A DNA stretch of 51,599 nt from Erysipelotrichaceae bacterium (GTDB lineage: Bacteria; Bacillota_I; Bacilli_A; Erysipelotrichales; Erysipelotrichaceae): positions 1 to 51,599 of the forward strand of contig JAAYSZ010000026.1 of NCBI GenBank assembly GCA_012523895.1, written 5' to 3'. Positions 16,594-25,749 of the stretch are shown here, in pieces. Every line of letters begins with the position of its first letter. Position 1 is the first letter of the stretch. A program made the position numbers and the translations under genes. Below the pieces are notes generated by a model, which was not told where the DNA came from, did not search any database, and saw nothing but the letters and a program-made list of their open reading frames with translations.

Positions 16594-17370
16594 ATGAGTA
16601 AAAATAAAAATAAAAATATATTGGTTTATATGTTAGATGATAAATCTAAAAATAAATATAGTGATAAGTGGTTTGAGAAAGTTTTTGAATTATATAATGT
16701 AACAGATTTATTGGGTTTTAAGCAAAGAGTATATGAAACCATTGATGGTGAAGATATTATTTTTAGAGAAAAGTGTAAATATTTATATAAAGAAACAGAA
16801 ACACGTTATAAAAAAGTTGATAATACAAGTTTTGCATTTTCAAAGGATGGTATTGTACCAGTTTTTGGTTCTCAAAAAGTTCCATATCAAGAAGATGTTA
16901 CTAGAAGTGATATAGGTGAAATTGTTAAAACTAGTAAGACTCATTATTTTTATGGTAAAAAATATAATTTGGATTTAAGACCTAATATAGTTGTAAGTAC
17001 TGTATTTACTGGAATGGGATTACTTATTTATACAAATAATGGTAAATATGAGTTTAATCTCACAGTTAGAAATTTAAAAAAAGCGGTGATGCTTGATGAA
17101 CTATATTTTTATTTAAAGGAAAAAATTAAAAGTATTCCAAAGGAAGAAATTATGGATGATTCTATATTTACTCCAGGAACTTATATAGCTAATAGAGATA
17201 TAGAAACGGGTATATATGATATTACATGTATAAGTGATAAAGGAAGAATTAAAGTTGAATATTTAGATGAAAGCTTTGATATAAATGAATCGTGGAAAAA
17301 TTTAGAGGTTAAAAATGATACTAAATTAACAGTTTTTAGTGGTGAATATAAAATTGTTAAAAAAGGTTAA
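16594..17370 (+). CDS. Protein of unknown function with a C-terminal GTY-DI-GIYD domain
   Basis: Cytoplasmic protein of 258 residues; I do not recognise the N-terminal part. Residues about 1-190 are Lys-rich, with no signal peptide or membrane helix. The C-terminal ~65 residues contain FTPGTYIANRDIETGIYDI followed by short beta strands. This resembles the small GTY..G.DIPAG.Y.. beta domain found at the ends of many Firmicute lipoproteins and phage-related proteins. The start is the second ATG, because GGAG lies six bases before it and only zero before the first. The gene stands alone between TraX and YfhO; a YfhO partnership is possible from the 29-bp gap but not shown. Confidence 0.7.
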   Translation: MSKNKNKNILVYMLDDKSKNKYSDKWFEKVFELYNVTDLLGFKQRVYETIDGEDIIFREKCKYLYKETETRYKKVDNTSFAFSKDGIVPVFGSQKVPYQEDVTRSDIGEIVKTSKTHYFYGKKYNLDLRPNIVVSTVFTGMGLLIYTNNGKYEFNLTVRNLKKAVMLDELYFYLKEKIKSIPKEEIMDDSIFTPGTYIANRDIETGIYDITCISDKGRIKVEYLDESFDINESWKNLEVKNDTKLTVFSGEYKIVKKG

Positions 17371-17399
17371 TATCATAATATAAAGAATATAAAATTATA

Positions 17400-19688
17400 A
17401 TGAAAAAAGATATTATTAAAAATGGAAAATATAAAAGTGTATTAATATTATTTTTAATTTGTACAGTGATACTTTTTTTAATGTTTATACCATATATTAT
17501 TTATAATGTTCCAATGGTTTATGGTACAGATTTAAAACCTCAATGGTTTTTCTTTTATACTGAATTTAAAAAATTAATGTTTAATTTTATAAATAATAAA
17601 ACATTGCCATTTTATTCATGGAGTTTATTTTTGGGTAATAATTTTTATGCATCTAAAAGTTATTATATGATGGGCGATATTTTTGCGTATATAGGTTTAA
17701 TATTTAAAAATTTAAATTTCTTTGATTTAAATTTAATTTTAGAAATAATTAAATTTTATGTTTCTGCTTTTTCAATGTATTTTTTATTACAGAGTTTTAA
17801 TTATAAAAACAAAACAAAGATAATTGGTTCACTTGCATATGCTTTTAGTGGATGGGCAATATTTTTTAGTGGACAAATGGTGTTTTTATCATTTTATAGT
17901 TTAATGCCTTTATATTTTTTAGGTGTTGAAGAGTATCTAAAACATAATAAAAAAATATTGTTTATTATTTTAACTGCTATATTATTGTTTATTAGTTATT
18001 ATTTCTTTTTTACTATATCTTTGCTTACAGTTATATATTTTATTTATAGATATTATGTAATTAATAAAAGCTTAAAAGATATATTTAAAAATGCATTGAT
18101 TTTAATAAGTTATTATTTTGTTGGCGCAAGTATTACAGGTGTTTTAATATATCCTTCTTTTATGTATATTACTTCTAGTGATAGATTAAAGGATAGTTTT
18201 AGTTTGATATCGATGCATCCAATTAAGTCTTATTTTAATTTGGTGTATGGCACTTTTATACCTAATTATTTGTATATTTATAGACAAAATATATTTGAAA
18301 CAGGGAATCATGTTACAAGGGAGATTTGTTTGTATTCTTCTGGATTAACAGCTTTGTTATTACCTCATTTTATTAAAGACAAAGATGAAGTGTATAAAAA
18401 GGCGACGATTATTTTATATTCAGTATTATTTGTAATGATGCTAATACCTGTTTTTTCTTTTATCTTACATGGTTTTAGTGACCCTTCATTTAGATGGTTA
18501 ATGTTTGTGATTTTTATGAACATAATAGTATCTTGTAAGGTGTTAGATAATATAGAGTCAATAGATGATGCATTTCTTAAAATCACACTTGCTTTTATAA
18601 GTGTTTTATTAATAACTATTATTTTTGTAACAGGAATATTAACTAATCAATTAAGTGATATTTTAAGTGGTAGTTTTAATATTCAATTATTTATTACTTT
18701 TATATTTGTAATAATTTATGTAATTTATTATTTTTTGTTGATAAATAAAAAAATAAATTTATTATTAATTTTATTGACAATTGAACTTGGAATAAGTGGT
18801 TTTACAATATTTTATACATCAATGGATAAATCTGAGGATGGTAGTTATGAGTTTATTTATAAAGTGACTCATGTATTACAAGATGAAGAAGAAGGCCTTA
18901 ATAATTTTTTGAATAATATTGAACCTATTAATTGTTATGAATATTATAGGGTTTATATTCCTCATGAAAGTTTATATTGGTCATACTCACATAATTTAAG
19001 TGTTATGTATAATCTAAATGGTGTTATGACTTATGATTCAAGTTATAGTCCTAGTATTAATACATTAAAAGATAAGGTTTATGAAATAAGGGATTTTGAT
19101 TCTGAATGGATATTTAATATTAAAAATGATTATTTATTGGATTTTCTAAATGTTAAATATGCGATTGTTACAAATGAGAACGAATTACCTAAAAATGGTA
19201 ATTATAGACTAATGACAGATAATTATAGGGGTTTTTTAGTTTATAGAAATGATGATTATAGACCTTTAGGAACAACATTTAATAATGTTGATTATATTGA
19301 AAATTTTGATGTAAAGAGAATTAATAATATCATTTATGTAAATGATGATTACTATGAAGAACTAGCAAATATTAATGGCAATAATAATTCTTTTATAGAA
19401 AATATTGTGTATAAAGGGAATATGCTTAGTGGTTATGTTTATAGTGATACAGATAGTCTGATGGTTGTTAGTTTACCTTATGATCAAGGCTGGAATATAT
19501 TTGTAAATGGTGAAAAAGTTAAAGTATATGATGTAAATGGTGGATTTATGTCATTTAAAGTGTTTAAAGGAGATAACAACATTGAAATGTATTTTACTCC
19601 TTATGGTTTTAAAACAGGTGCAATTATTAGTTTTATTGGAGTAATATTACTATTATTAATTATTGTAAAAGAGAAAAAACATAAATAA
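17400..19688 (+). CDS. YfhO-family membrane protein (putative GT-C glycosyltransferase)
   Basis: Large membrane protein of 762 residues. About twelve helices span residues 13-490, followed by an extracellular domain (about 500-735) and one final helix (about 738-757). YKSVLILF, the VYGTDLKPQWFFF segment, SFYSLMPLYFLG and FSDPSFRWLMF match the YfhO family. Members decorate wall polymers such as lipoteichoic acid with sugars carried on a lipid phosphate. The family-typical late motif SLPYDQGWNIFVNGEKV is present. There is little ribosome-site signal before the ATG; it may be translated poorly or coupled to the gene upstream. The sugar donor and acceptor cannot be read from sequence. Confidence 0.85.
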   Translation: MKKDIIKNGKYKSVLILFLICTVILFLMFIPYIIYNVPMVYGTDLKPQWFFFYTEFKKLMFNFINNKTLPFYSWSLFLGNNFYASKSYYMMGDIFAYIGLIFKNLNFFDLNLILEIIKFYVSAFSMYFLLQSFNYKNKTKIIGSLAYAFSGWAIFFSGQMVFLSFYSLMPLYFLGVEEYLKHNKKILFIILTAILLFISYYFFFTISLLTVIYFIYRYYVINKSLKDIFKNALILISYYFVGASITGVLIYPSFMYITSSDRLKDSFSLISMHPIKSYFNLVYGTFIPNYLYIYRQNIFETGNHVTREICLYSSGLTALLLPHFIKDKDEVYKKATIILYSVLFVMMLIPVFSFILHGFSDPSFRWLMFVIFMNIIVSCKVLDNIESIDDAFLKITLAFISVLLITIIFVTGILTNQLSDILSGSFNIQLFITFIFVIIYVIYYFLLINKKINLLLILLTIELGISGFTIFYTSMDKSEDGSYEFIYKVTHVLQDEEEGLNNFLNNIEPINCYEYYRVYIPHESLYWSYSHNLSVMYNLNGVMTYDSSYSPSINTLKDKVYEIRDFDSEWIFNIKNDYLLDFLNVKYAIVTNENELPKNGNYRLMTDNYRGFLVYRNDDYRPLGTTFNNVDYIENFDVKRINNIIYVNDDYYEELANINGNNNSFIENIVYKGNMLSGYVYSDTDSLMVVSLPYDQGWNIFVNGEKVKVYDVNGGFMSFKVFKGDNNIEMYFTPYGFKTGAIISFIGVILLLLIIVKEKKHK

Positions 19689-19740
19689 ATATGTTATTAT
19701 ATGTTGTAATCAAACATTATTATTTTGGAGGGTGATTTTA

Positions 19741-21048
19741 CTGACATCAATTTTATTATTAGTATTGTTAATAGGATTAAATGCATTTTTCGCTGCATCT
19801 GAAATAGCTTTAATTTCTTTAAATGACAATAAAATTAAACAGATGGCTGAAGATGGTAATAAGAAAGCTATTAAGCTTCATAAAATTCTTAGTGAGCCTA
19901 GTAGATTTCTTGCGACAATTCAAATTGGTATTACATTAGCTGGATTTTTAGCAAGTGCTTTTGCGGCAGATACTTTCGCAGAGCCAATTGTTAATTATTT
20001 AAAGGTGTTAAAGATAGGAGTTCCTGATAATGTTTTAAGAATAGGGACTGTATTAATTATTACTATTATTTTGTCTTATTTTACATTGGTTTTAGGTGAA
20101 TTAGTTCCAAAAAGAATTGCAATGAAGAAAAGTGAATCAATTGCATTTTTTGTAGTTCCAGTTTTATCAATTATTTCTGCAATCGCAAATCCTTTTGTAA
20201 AGTTTTTAAGTTTATCTACTAATGTGATTGTTAGATTATTTGGTATTGATCCTGATTCTGATGATGAAGAAGTTACAGAAGAAGAAATAAGAATGATGGT
20301 TGATGTTGGTGAGGAAAAAGGTGCTATAGATCCAACTGAAAAACAAATGATAAATAATATTTTTGAATTTAACAATAAGACAATAGAAGATGTTATGACT
20401 CATAGAATAGAAATGATTTCTTTATCAAATGATATGACTTTAGATGAAATATTGGATGTTGTAAATGAAAGTCAGTATTCAAGATATCCTGTTTATGAAG
20501 ATACTGTAGATAATATTGTTGGAATTTTAAACTCTAAAGACTTAATACCGTTAATTGATGATAGAAATATATTTTCTTTTGATAAATTAATAAGAAAACC
20601 TACTTATGTGCCTTTACAAAAGAAAATTAGTGATGTGTTTTTTGAATTACAAAATTCTAATACTCATATTGCAATAGTTATTGATGAGTATGGTGGTACT
20701 GCTGGACTAGTAACTATTGAGGATTTACTAGAAGAAATTGTAGGTAATATTTTTGATGAGTATGATCATGAAGATGATTTGGAAATAAAACAGTTAAATG
20801 ATAGACAATATGAAGTTAGTGGAATGGTTACTTTATTGGAACTTAATAAGGCTTTAGATATTGAATTTCCTGTTGATGATCACGATACATTAAATGGGAT
20901 GTTAATTAATTTAATAGGGACAATACCTCCTAAGGGAGAAATTACAGAAGTTAGATATAAAAATTTATTGTTTGAAACATTAGAGGTTACTCATAAAAGA
21001 ATTATAAAAGTATTGATTACAATAAATGAAGAATTAGTTGAAGAATAA
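19741..21048 (+). CDS. CNNM/CBS-domain transporter-like protein (HlyC/CorC family)
   Basis: Membrane protein of about 435 residues. A DUF21/CNNM membrane domain (about 1-190, with FFAASEIALISL and LGELVPKRIA) is followed by a CBS pair (about 205-330, with MTHRIEMISL and GIVIDEYGGTAGLV-like motifs) and a CorC/HlyC C-terminal domain. The family is linked to magnesium or other divalent-cation efflux; the haemolysin name is historical. The start is unusual. GGAGGG at 19727-19732 overlaps the only upstream GTG, so that codon cannot be used with it. The in-frame CTG at 19741, nine bases downstream, fits best. If CTG is not used, a later TTG at 19765 would trim part of the first helix. Confidence 0.85.
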   Translation: MTSILLLVLLIGLNAFFAASEIALISLNDNKIKQMAEDGNKKAIKLHKILSEPSRFLATIQIGITLAGFLASAFAADTFAEPIVNYLKVLKIGVPDNVLRIGTVLIITIILSYFTLVLGELVPKRIAMKKSESIAFFVVPVLSIISAIANPFVKFLSLSTNVIVRLFGIDPDSDDEEVTEEEIRMMVDVGEEKGAIDPTEKQMINNIFEFNNKTIEDVMTHRIEMISLSNDMTLDEILDVVNESQYSRYPVYEDTVDNIVGILNSKDLIPLIDDRNIFSFDKLIRKPTYVPLQKKISDVFFELQNSNTHIAIVIDEYGGTAGLVTIEDLLEEIVGNIFDEYDHEDDLEIKQLNDRQYEVSGMVTLLELNKALDIEFPVDDHDTLNGMLINLIGTIPPKGEITEVRYKNLLFETLEVTHKRIIKVLITINEELVEE

Positions 21049-21099
21049 TAATACGTGTAAAAAGAATATGTAGCATTTATAATTTAAATGGAGGGTTTC

Positions 21100-22179
21100 A
21101 TGAATTCAAATTATGAAAAGAAAAAAGAATTTATAGTTAATACTGTTTATTTAATATTAATAATTTTATTTATTTATTTTGGATTTAAATATGTATTAAA
21201 ATTAATTAGTCCTTTTCTTTTTGCGTTTATAATTGCTTATTTTATACATGGACCTGCAAAGAAGATAGGTGAAAGATTAAAGATTAACGTTACTTTTGTT
21301 TCTATTGCATTTGTATTATTGTTTTATTCAATTTTGTTTTTGTTTTTATCAGTAGTAGGAATTAATTTAATATCGATGATTAATGATGAAGTTTCTAGTC
21401 TTCCTAAAAATTATAAGTTTTATATTGAACCTCTTTTAAAGTCATTATTTGATTATATAGAAAAAATTATTATTGGTTTAGATCCTAGTATTATAGAAGC
21501 TATAAATAAAGGGTTTGATCAAGTAGTAAGTGCTTTAGGAGAAAATGTCACTAAATTATCTATTTCTCTAGTTTCATCAGTTTCTTCACTTGCATCTTCT
21601 TTACCAGCACTTTTAATTAAAACACTATTGATGATAATAAGTACTTTCTTTATAGCTGCTGATTATGAAAAAATTACAAGTTTTATGTCAAGACAATTTT
21701 CAAGTGGAGCTAATAGATACATAGATGTAATAAGAAATTATGTTGTAAATACATTGTTTGTAGTTATAAAATCTTATGTAATCATAATGACTATTACATT
21801 TATAGAGTTATCTATAGGATTAACTATAATTGGTGTTAAAAATTCAGTTTTAATTGCAATAATAATTGCGATATTTGATATTTTACCTGTATTGGGAACT
21901 GGAGGAATAATGATTCCTTGGGCAATAATAGAGTTTCTTCAAGGAAATCCACCATTAGGAATTAAATTGTTAATTGTTTATGTAATAGTTACAATTATTA
22001 GAAATGTAATAGAACCTAGAATTGTAGGTGGGCAATTAGGATTACATCCTATTGCAACATTAATTAGTATGTTTGTAGGAACATCATTATTTGGTATTAT
22101 GGGATTATTTGGTTTTCCTATAGCCTTGGCTTTACTTAAACATTTAAATGATACAGAAGGAATAAAAATATTTAAATAA
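21100..22179 (+). CDS. AI-2E-family transporter (UPF0118)
   Basis: Membrane protein of 359 residues with about eight helices in the typical order: an N-terminal group, a long amphipathic segment (about 100-190), and a C-terminal group. The conserved FDILPVLGTGG and EPRIVGGQLGLHPI motifs are diagnostic. Family members export autoinducer-2 in E. coli (TqsA) or act as Na/H antiporters in halophiles; which applies here is not clear. The start is the ATG with GGAGGG five bases upstream; an earlier ATG lies inside the ribosome site. It is followed after one base by a cation:proton antiporter, with which it may be co-translated. Confidence 0.88.
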   Translation: MNSNYEKKKEFIVNTVYLILIILFIYFGFKYVLKLISPFLFAFIIAYFIHGPAKKIGERLKINVTFVSIAFVLLFYSILFLFLSVVGINLISMINDEVSSLPKNYKFYIEPLLKSLFDYIEKIIIGLDPSIIEAINKGFDQVVSALGENVTKLSISLVSSVSSLASSLPALLIKTLLMIISTFFIAADYEKITSFMSRQFSSGANRYIDVIRNYVVNTLFVVIKSYVIIMTITFIELSIGLTIIGVKNSVLIAIIIAIFDILPVLGTGGIMIPWAIIEFLQGNPPLGIKLLIVYVIVTIIRNVIEPRIVGGQLGLHPIATLISMFVGTSLFGIMGLFGFPIALALLKHLNDTEGIKIFK

Positions 22180-22180
22180 T

Positions 22181-23359
22181 ATGTTAATTAGTATTGCTTA
22201 TATTTTACTTTTAGGATTATTGTTTGGATATATATGTAAGTTATTAAAACTTCCTTCTTTAATTGGCATGATTGTTTTAGGGGTTTTAATTGGACCTAGT
22301 GTGTTTAATTTAATTGACTCAAGTATTTTAAACATTTCTAGTGAATTAAGAAGGATTGCATTAATAATTATTTTAATAAGAGCTGGTTTAAATTTAGATA
22401 TAAAAGATTTAATTAAGGTTGGAAGACCTGCAATGTTGATGAGTTTTTTGCCAGCATGTTTTGAAATAATTGGAATGGTATTAATATCAACTAAAGTTTT
22501 TAGCTTTAGTTTTTTAGATGGTGCATTATTAGGTAGTGTTATTGCGGCTGTTTCTCCTGCAGTAGTTGTCCCTAGTATGTTAAGGATTATGGAAGAAGGA
22601 TATGGCACTAATAAAAGTATTCCTCAGTTAATACTTGCAGGTGCATCAGTCGATGATATATTTGTAATAGTTTTATTTTATACATTTATAGGTTTATCTA
22701 TTGGAAATAGTGTTTCTTTATTTAGTTTTATAAAAGTGCCTGTTTCTATTTTTATTGGTATTCTTATAGGAATATTGGTAGGATATATTTTATTTAAATA
22801 TTTTGATAAGGTTCATATTAGAGATACTTTAAAAGTTATTATTATGCTGTGTGTTTCATTTGTTTTAGTTACTTTAGAAGACAAAGGTTTGATTTCTTTT
22901 TCAGCATTAATTTCTATTATGGTAATAGGTATAGTCATTTTAAAAATGAAGGAGAAACTTGCGATAAGATTATCATTAAAATTTAATAAGCTTTGGGTTG
23001 TAGCTGAAGTGTTTTTATTTGTTTTAGTAGGTGCTTCAGTTGATATTAATTTTGCTTTTACTCAAGGGATTAAGCCTCTAATAGTTATTATATTTTCATT
23101 GGTATTTAGAATGGTAGGAGTACTTATTTGTTTAATAAAAACTGATTTGAATATTAAGGAAAGATTGTTTTGTATGATTGCATACACTCCTAAGGCTACT
23201 GTACAAGCAGCAATAGGTGGTATTGCCTTATCAATGGGGATAGCAAGTGGAAATATTATACTTACAGTTGCGGTTGTTTCCATTTTGTTTACTGCACCTT
23301 TAGGAGCATTTTTTATTAATTTAACATATAAAAAACTATTAATAAAAGATATTATATAA
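22181..23359 (+). CDS. Cation:proton antiporter
   Basis: Membrane protein of 392 residues with about eleven helices. LPSLIGMIVLGVLIGP is the classic first motif of the CPA superfamily, IRAGLNLD is the second, and AGASVDDIFVIVLF holds paired acidic residues of the ion-binding helix. The C-terminal YTPKATVQAAIGG segment is also typical. It would exchange Na or K for protons at the membrane. The ATG follows the previous stop by one base and has no clear ribosome site, so coupling to the AI-2E gene is likely. There is no RCK/TrkA-N domain, so it is shorter than Kef systems. Confidence 0.88.
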   Translation: MLISIAYILLLGLLFGYICKLLKLPSLIGMIVLGVLIGPSVFNLIDSSILNISSELRRIALIIILIRAGLNLDIKDLIKVGRPAMLMSFLPACFEIIGMVLISTKVFSFSFLDGALLGSVIAAVSPAVVVPSMLRIMEEGYGTNKSIPQLILAGASVDDIFVIVLFYTFIGLSIGNSVSLFSFIKVPVSIFIGILIGILVGYILFKYFDKVHIRDTLKVIIMLCVSFVLVTLEDKGLISFSALISIMVIGIVILKMKEKLAIRLSLKFNKLWVVAEVFLFVLVGASVDINFAFTQGIKPLIVIIFSLVFRMVGVLICLIKTDLNIKERLFCMIAYTPKATVQAAIGGIALSMGIASGNIILTVAVVSILFTAPLGAFFINLTYKKLLIKDII

Positions 23360-23377
23360 GTGTATGGAGGGATGTTT

Positions 23378-24484
23378 GTGTTGTCTAATTCTAAATTGGG
23401 ATTTGGATTAATGCGTTTGCCAAAAGATGAAAGTGGAAATATTGATCTACAAACAGTAAGTAAGATGGTTGATAAGTTTATTGATTCTGGTTTTACTTAT
23501 TTTGATACTGCATACATCTATGAAGGAAGTGAAGAAATTACTAGAAAAGCTTTAGTTAATAGATATGATAGAAATTTATTTACTCTTGCAAATAAACTTC
23601 CTGGATGGTTGTTAAACAAACAAGAAGATGTTGAAAGAATATTTAATGAATCACTAGAAAGATGTGGAGTAGACTATTTTGATTATTATTTGATACATAG
23701 TGTTGAAGAAAGTAACTATGACATATATCAAAAATATAATTGTTTTGAATTTGTAACTGAGATGAAAAAACAAGGAAAAGTTAAGCATATGGGTTTTTCG
23801 TTTCATGGAAGTTCAAATCTATTAAAAAGAGTTTTAAAAGATCATCCTGAGGTTGAATTTGTACAATTACAAATTAATTATTTGGATTGGGAAGATGGGT
23901 TAATAGAGTCTAGAACTAATTATGAAATTGCTAGAGAGCATAATAAACCAATTATTGTAATGGAACCTGTAAAAGGAGGAACTCTTGCATCTTTTCCAAA
24001 AGAAGTTGAAAAGATGTTTAAAGATTATAATCCAGATAAATCAATAGCATCTTGGGCGTTAAGATATGTAGCATCATTAGATGGAATAATGACTATTCTT
24101 TCTGGTATGTCTAATGAAGAACAAATAGATGATAATATAAATACATTTAAAAATTTGGTTTTATTAAATAATGAAGAAAAAGAGATTATTGAAAAAGTTA
24201 AATATGAATTGAATGCATATCCAATAATTAATTGTACTTCTTGTAGGTATTGTATTGATGGATGTCCTAAGAGTATTCTTATACCTGATTTATTTAAAGC
24301 ATACAATGGTGAACTTACTTATGGGAAAAGTCCTATTTACAAGGATTATTATGATGAGCATGTAAAAGATGGACATGGTAAAGCAAGTGATTGTATAGAA
24401 TGTGGAACATGCCAGGATGTTTGTCCTCAACATTTAAGTATTATTGAATACTTAAAGGATGTTTCTAAAGTGTTTGATAAATAA
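23378..24484 (+). CDS. Aldo/keto reductase with C-terminal 2[4Fe-4S] ferredoxin domain
   Basis: Oxidoreductase of about 369 residues. The N-terminal barrel (about 1-280) has the aldo/keto-reductase tetrad: Asp in YFDTAYIYEG together with its Tyr, Lys in NKLPG, and His in YLIHSVEE. The C-terminal ~80 residues hold two cysteine clusters, CTSCRYCIDGCPKS and CIECGTCQDVCPQH, for two [4Fe-4S] centres. This fused form is common in strict anaerobes and may use ferredoxin as well as NAD(P)H. The start is taken as the GTG six bases after GGAGGG; a TTG three bases on is an alternative, and the ATG in between abuts the ribosome site. A shared terminator separates it from the convergent Fe-S operon. Confidence 0.9.
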   Translation: MLSNSKLGFGLMRLPKDESGNIDLQTVSKMVDKFIDSGFTYFDTAYIYEGSEEITRKALVNRYDRNLFTLANKLPGWLLNKQEDVERIFNESLERCGVDYFDYYLIHSVEESNYDIYQKYNCFEFVTEMKKQGKVKHMGFSFHGSSNLLKRVLKDHPEVEFVQLQINYLDWEDGLIESRTNYEIAREHNKPIIVMEPVKGGTLASFPKEVEKMFKDYNPDKSIASWALRYVASLDGIMTILSGMSNEEQIDDNINTFKNLVLLNNEEKEIIEKVKYELNAYPIINCTSCRYCIDGCPKSILIPDLFKAYNGELTYGKSPIYKDYYDEHVKDGHGKASDCIECGTCQDVCPQHLSIIEYLKDVSKVFDK

Positions 24485-24517
24485 AAAAGATTATCCGATT
24501 TTTTGGATAATCTTTTT
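24484..24517. terminator. Bidirectional terminator
   Basis: Thirteen-bp perfect stem (AAAAAGATTATCC and complement, 8-nt loop) with A-tract and T-tract on both sides. It sits between the convergent aldo/keto reductase gene and the NifX/MinD operon and can terminate both. Confidence 0.88.
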
Positions 24518-24530
24518 AAATGTTTAATTA

Positions 24531-24875
24531 TTAACAGTTATTTCTATGTTGATGACAGATAGAACCAGTTGATTCTAGTAACCCTTTTAAGTAGTCTTCT
24601 ACAAGTTTTTCTGGTTTTCCTGTTGCACCAAGTATTACTTCAACATTTCTACTGTTAAAAATATCAACTGCACCTTGTCCCATTCCACCACTAATGATTA
24701 CATTTACACCATTATCAGCTAGATAATTTGGTAAAAATCCAGGTTTGTGCCCAGGGTTAGGAATACTTTCACTTTTAATAATTTGATTATTTTCTGTATC
24801 AAATATCATAAATTCTTTACAATGACCAAAATGATCTGTGGCCATTCCATTATCACTTGCGACTGCGATTTTCAT
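24531..24875 (-). CDS. NifX/ORP-like dinitrogenase-cofactor family protein (copy 1)
   Basis: Small protein of 114 residues with the NifX/NafY/VnfX fold (COG1433), which binds molybdenum-iron or Mo-Cu-S clusters in better-studied relatives. It begins MKIAVASDNGMATDHFGHC and carries the conserved IISGGMGQGAV. A Cys/His tail (ICHQHRNNC) could bind metal and is absent from the second copy. The start at 24875 has GGAGGT ten bases upstream. It is the last gene of the operon, ending at the shared terminator. No nitrogenase genes are present, so a role like that of the Desulfovibrio orange protein is more fitting than FeMo-cofactor assembly. Confidence 0.88.
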   Translation of the reverse strand: MKIAVASDNGMATDHFGHCKEFMIFDTENNQIIKSESIPNPGHKPGFLPNYLADNGVNVIISGGMGQGAVDIFNSRNVEVILGATGKPEKLVEDYLKGLLESTGSICHQHRNNC

Positions 24876-24879
24876 AATT

Positions 24880-25749
24880 TTAATTACCTCCGTTTTCAAA
24901 CAATAAATTTATAGTTTTATTATACACTTTTGTTACTGCTTCATTTGATTTACTATCAATATCTACAATAGTTAATCCATTGTTTATTGCTTGTACTGCT
25001 TTATTATCAAATGGTATTTTTCCTACAAAAGGAATATTTTCTTTATCACAAAAGTCTATTATTTTTTTTGATATATCAATATTTGTATCATATTTATTAA
25101 TACAAACTGCTGTTTTTATATTAAATTTTGAAGCTGTGTCTATAATACGTTTCATATCGCTAATACCTGATATTGAAGGTTCGCTAACTATTAATACCAT
25201 GTCAACACCACTTAGCGAAGCTATAACTGGACATCCTATACCAGGAGATCCATCAATAATAGCAAATTCAGTATCAATATTTTTTGATTTCATTTGTTTC
25301 TTTACTTCTGTTACAAGCAAACCAGAAGTTCCACTTCCCATTTTAAGTTTGGCGGTGGAAAATACTTTTTCATCATTGTAGTAAAGCATCATTTCTCCAT
25401 CTATAGAAGGTTCCATAGTAATTGCTTTTACAGGACAAACAAATTCACAAACTCCACAGCCTTCACATGCATATATATTTATATTGTAATTTTCATCAAT
25501 TGAATCAAATCTACAGCTTTCTATACATTTATTACATTTAATACATAAATCATTATTTATTTTTGCTTTGTCTAGTCCATAATAATCTGATACTTTAGGC
25601 TTTGTTTTTAAGTTAGTTATTAAATGTAAGTTAGGTGCATCCACATCACAATCAGCATATACCTTAGCATCTGCAAGTTTTATAAATGCACTTGCGATGG
25701 TGGTTTTACCTGTTCCACCTTTACCACTAAGAATTAACAGTTGTTTCAT
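24880..25749 (-). CDS. MinD-superfamily ATPase with inserted ferredoxin domain (copy 1)
   Basis: P-loop ATPase of 289 residues (COG1149). The deviant Walker A GKGGTGKTT lies at the N-terminus, and SPGIGCPVIASL is the switch region. Between them are two ferredoxin-type clusters, CIKCNKCIESC and CEGCGVCEFVC, for two [4Fe-4S] centres. Relatives in the orp operon of Desulfovibrio form a complex with the Mo-Cu orange protein, and Mrp/NBP35 relatives carry Fe-S clusters. The start has AAGGAGG eight bases upstream and lies 23 bp inside the end of the other ATPase gene, implying coupled translation of a heteromeric pair. Confidence 0.92.
   Translation of the reverse strand: MKQLLILSGKGGTGKTTIASAFIKLADAKVYADCDVDAPNLHLITNLKTKPKVSDYYGLDKAKINNDLCIKCNKCIESCRFDSIDENYNINIYACEGCGVCEFVCPVKAITMEPSIDGEMMLYYNDEKVFSTAKLKMGSGTSGLLVTEVKKQMKSKNIDTEFAIIDGSPGIGCPVIASLSGVDMVLIVSEPSISGISDMKRIIDTASKFNIKTAVCINKYDTNIDISKKIIDFCDKENIPFVGKIPFDNKAVQAINNGLTIVDIDSKSNEAVTKVYNKTINLLFENGGN

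Noticed and set aside
22198..22608. Minus-strand open frame (136 codons) inside the antiporter gene
   Set aside because: Shadow of a conserved membrane-protein gene; no start signal and no family resemblance.
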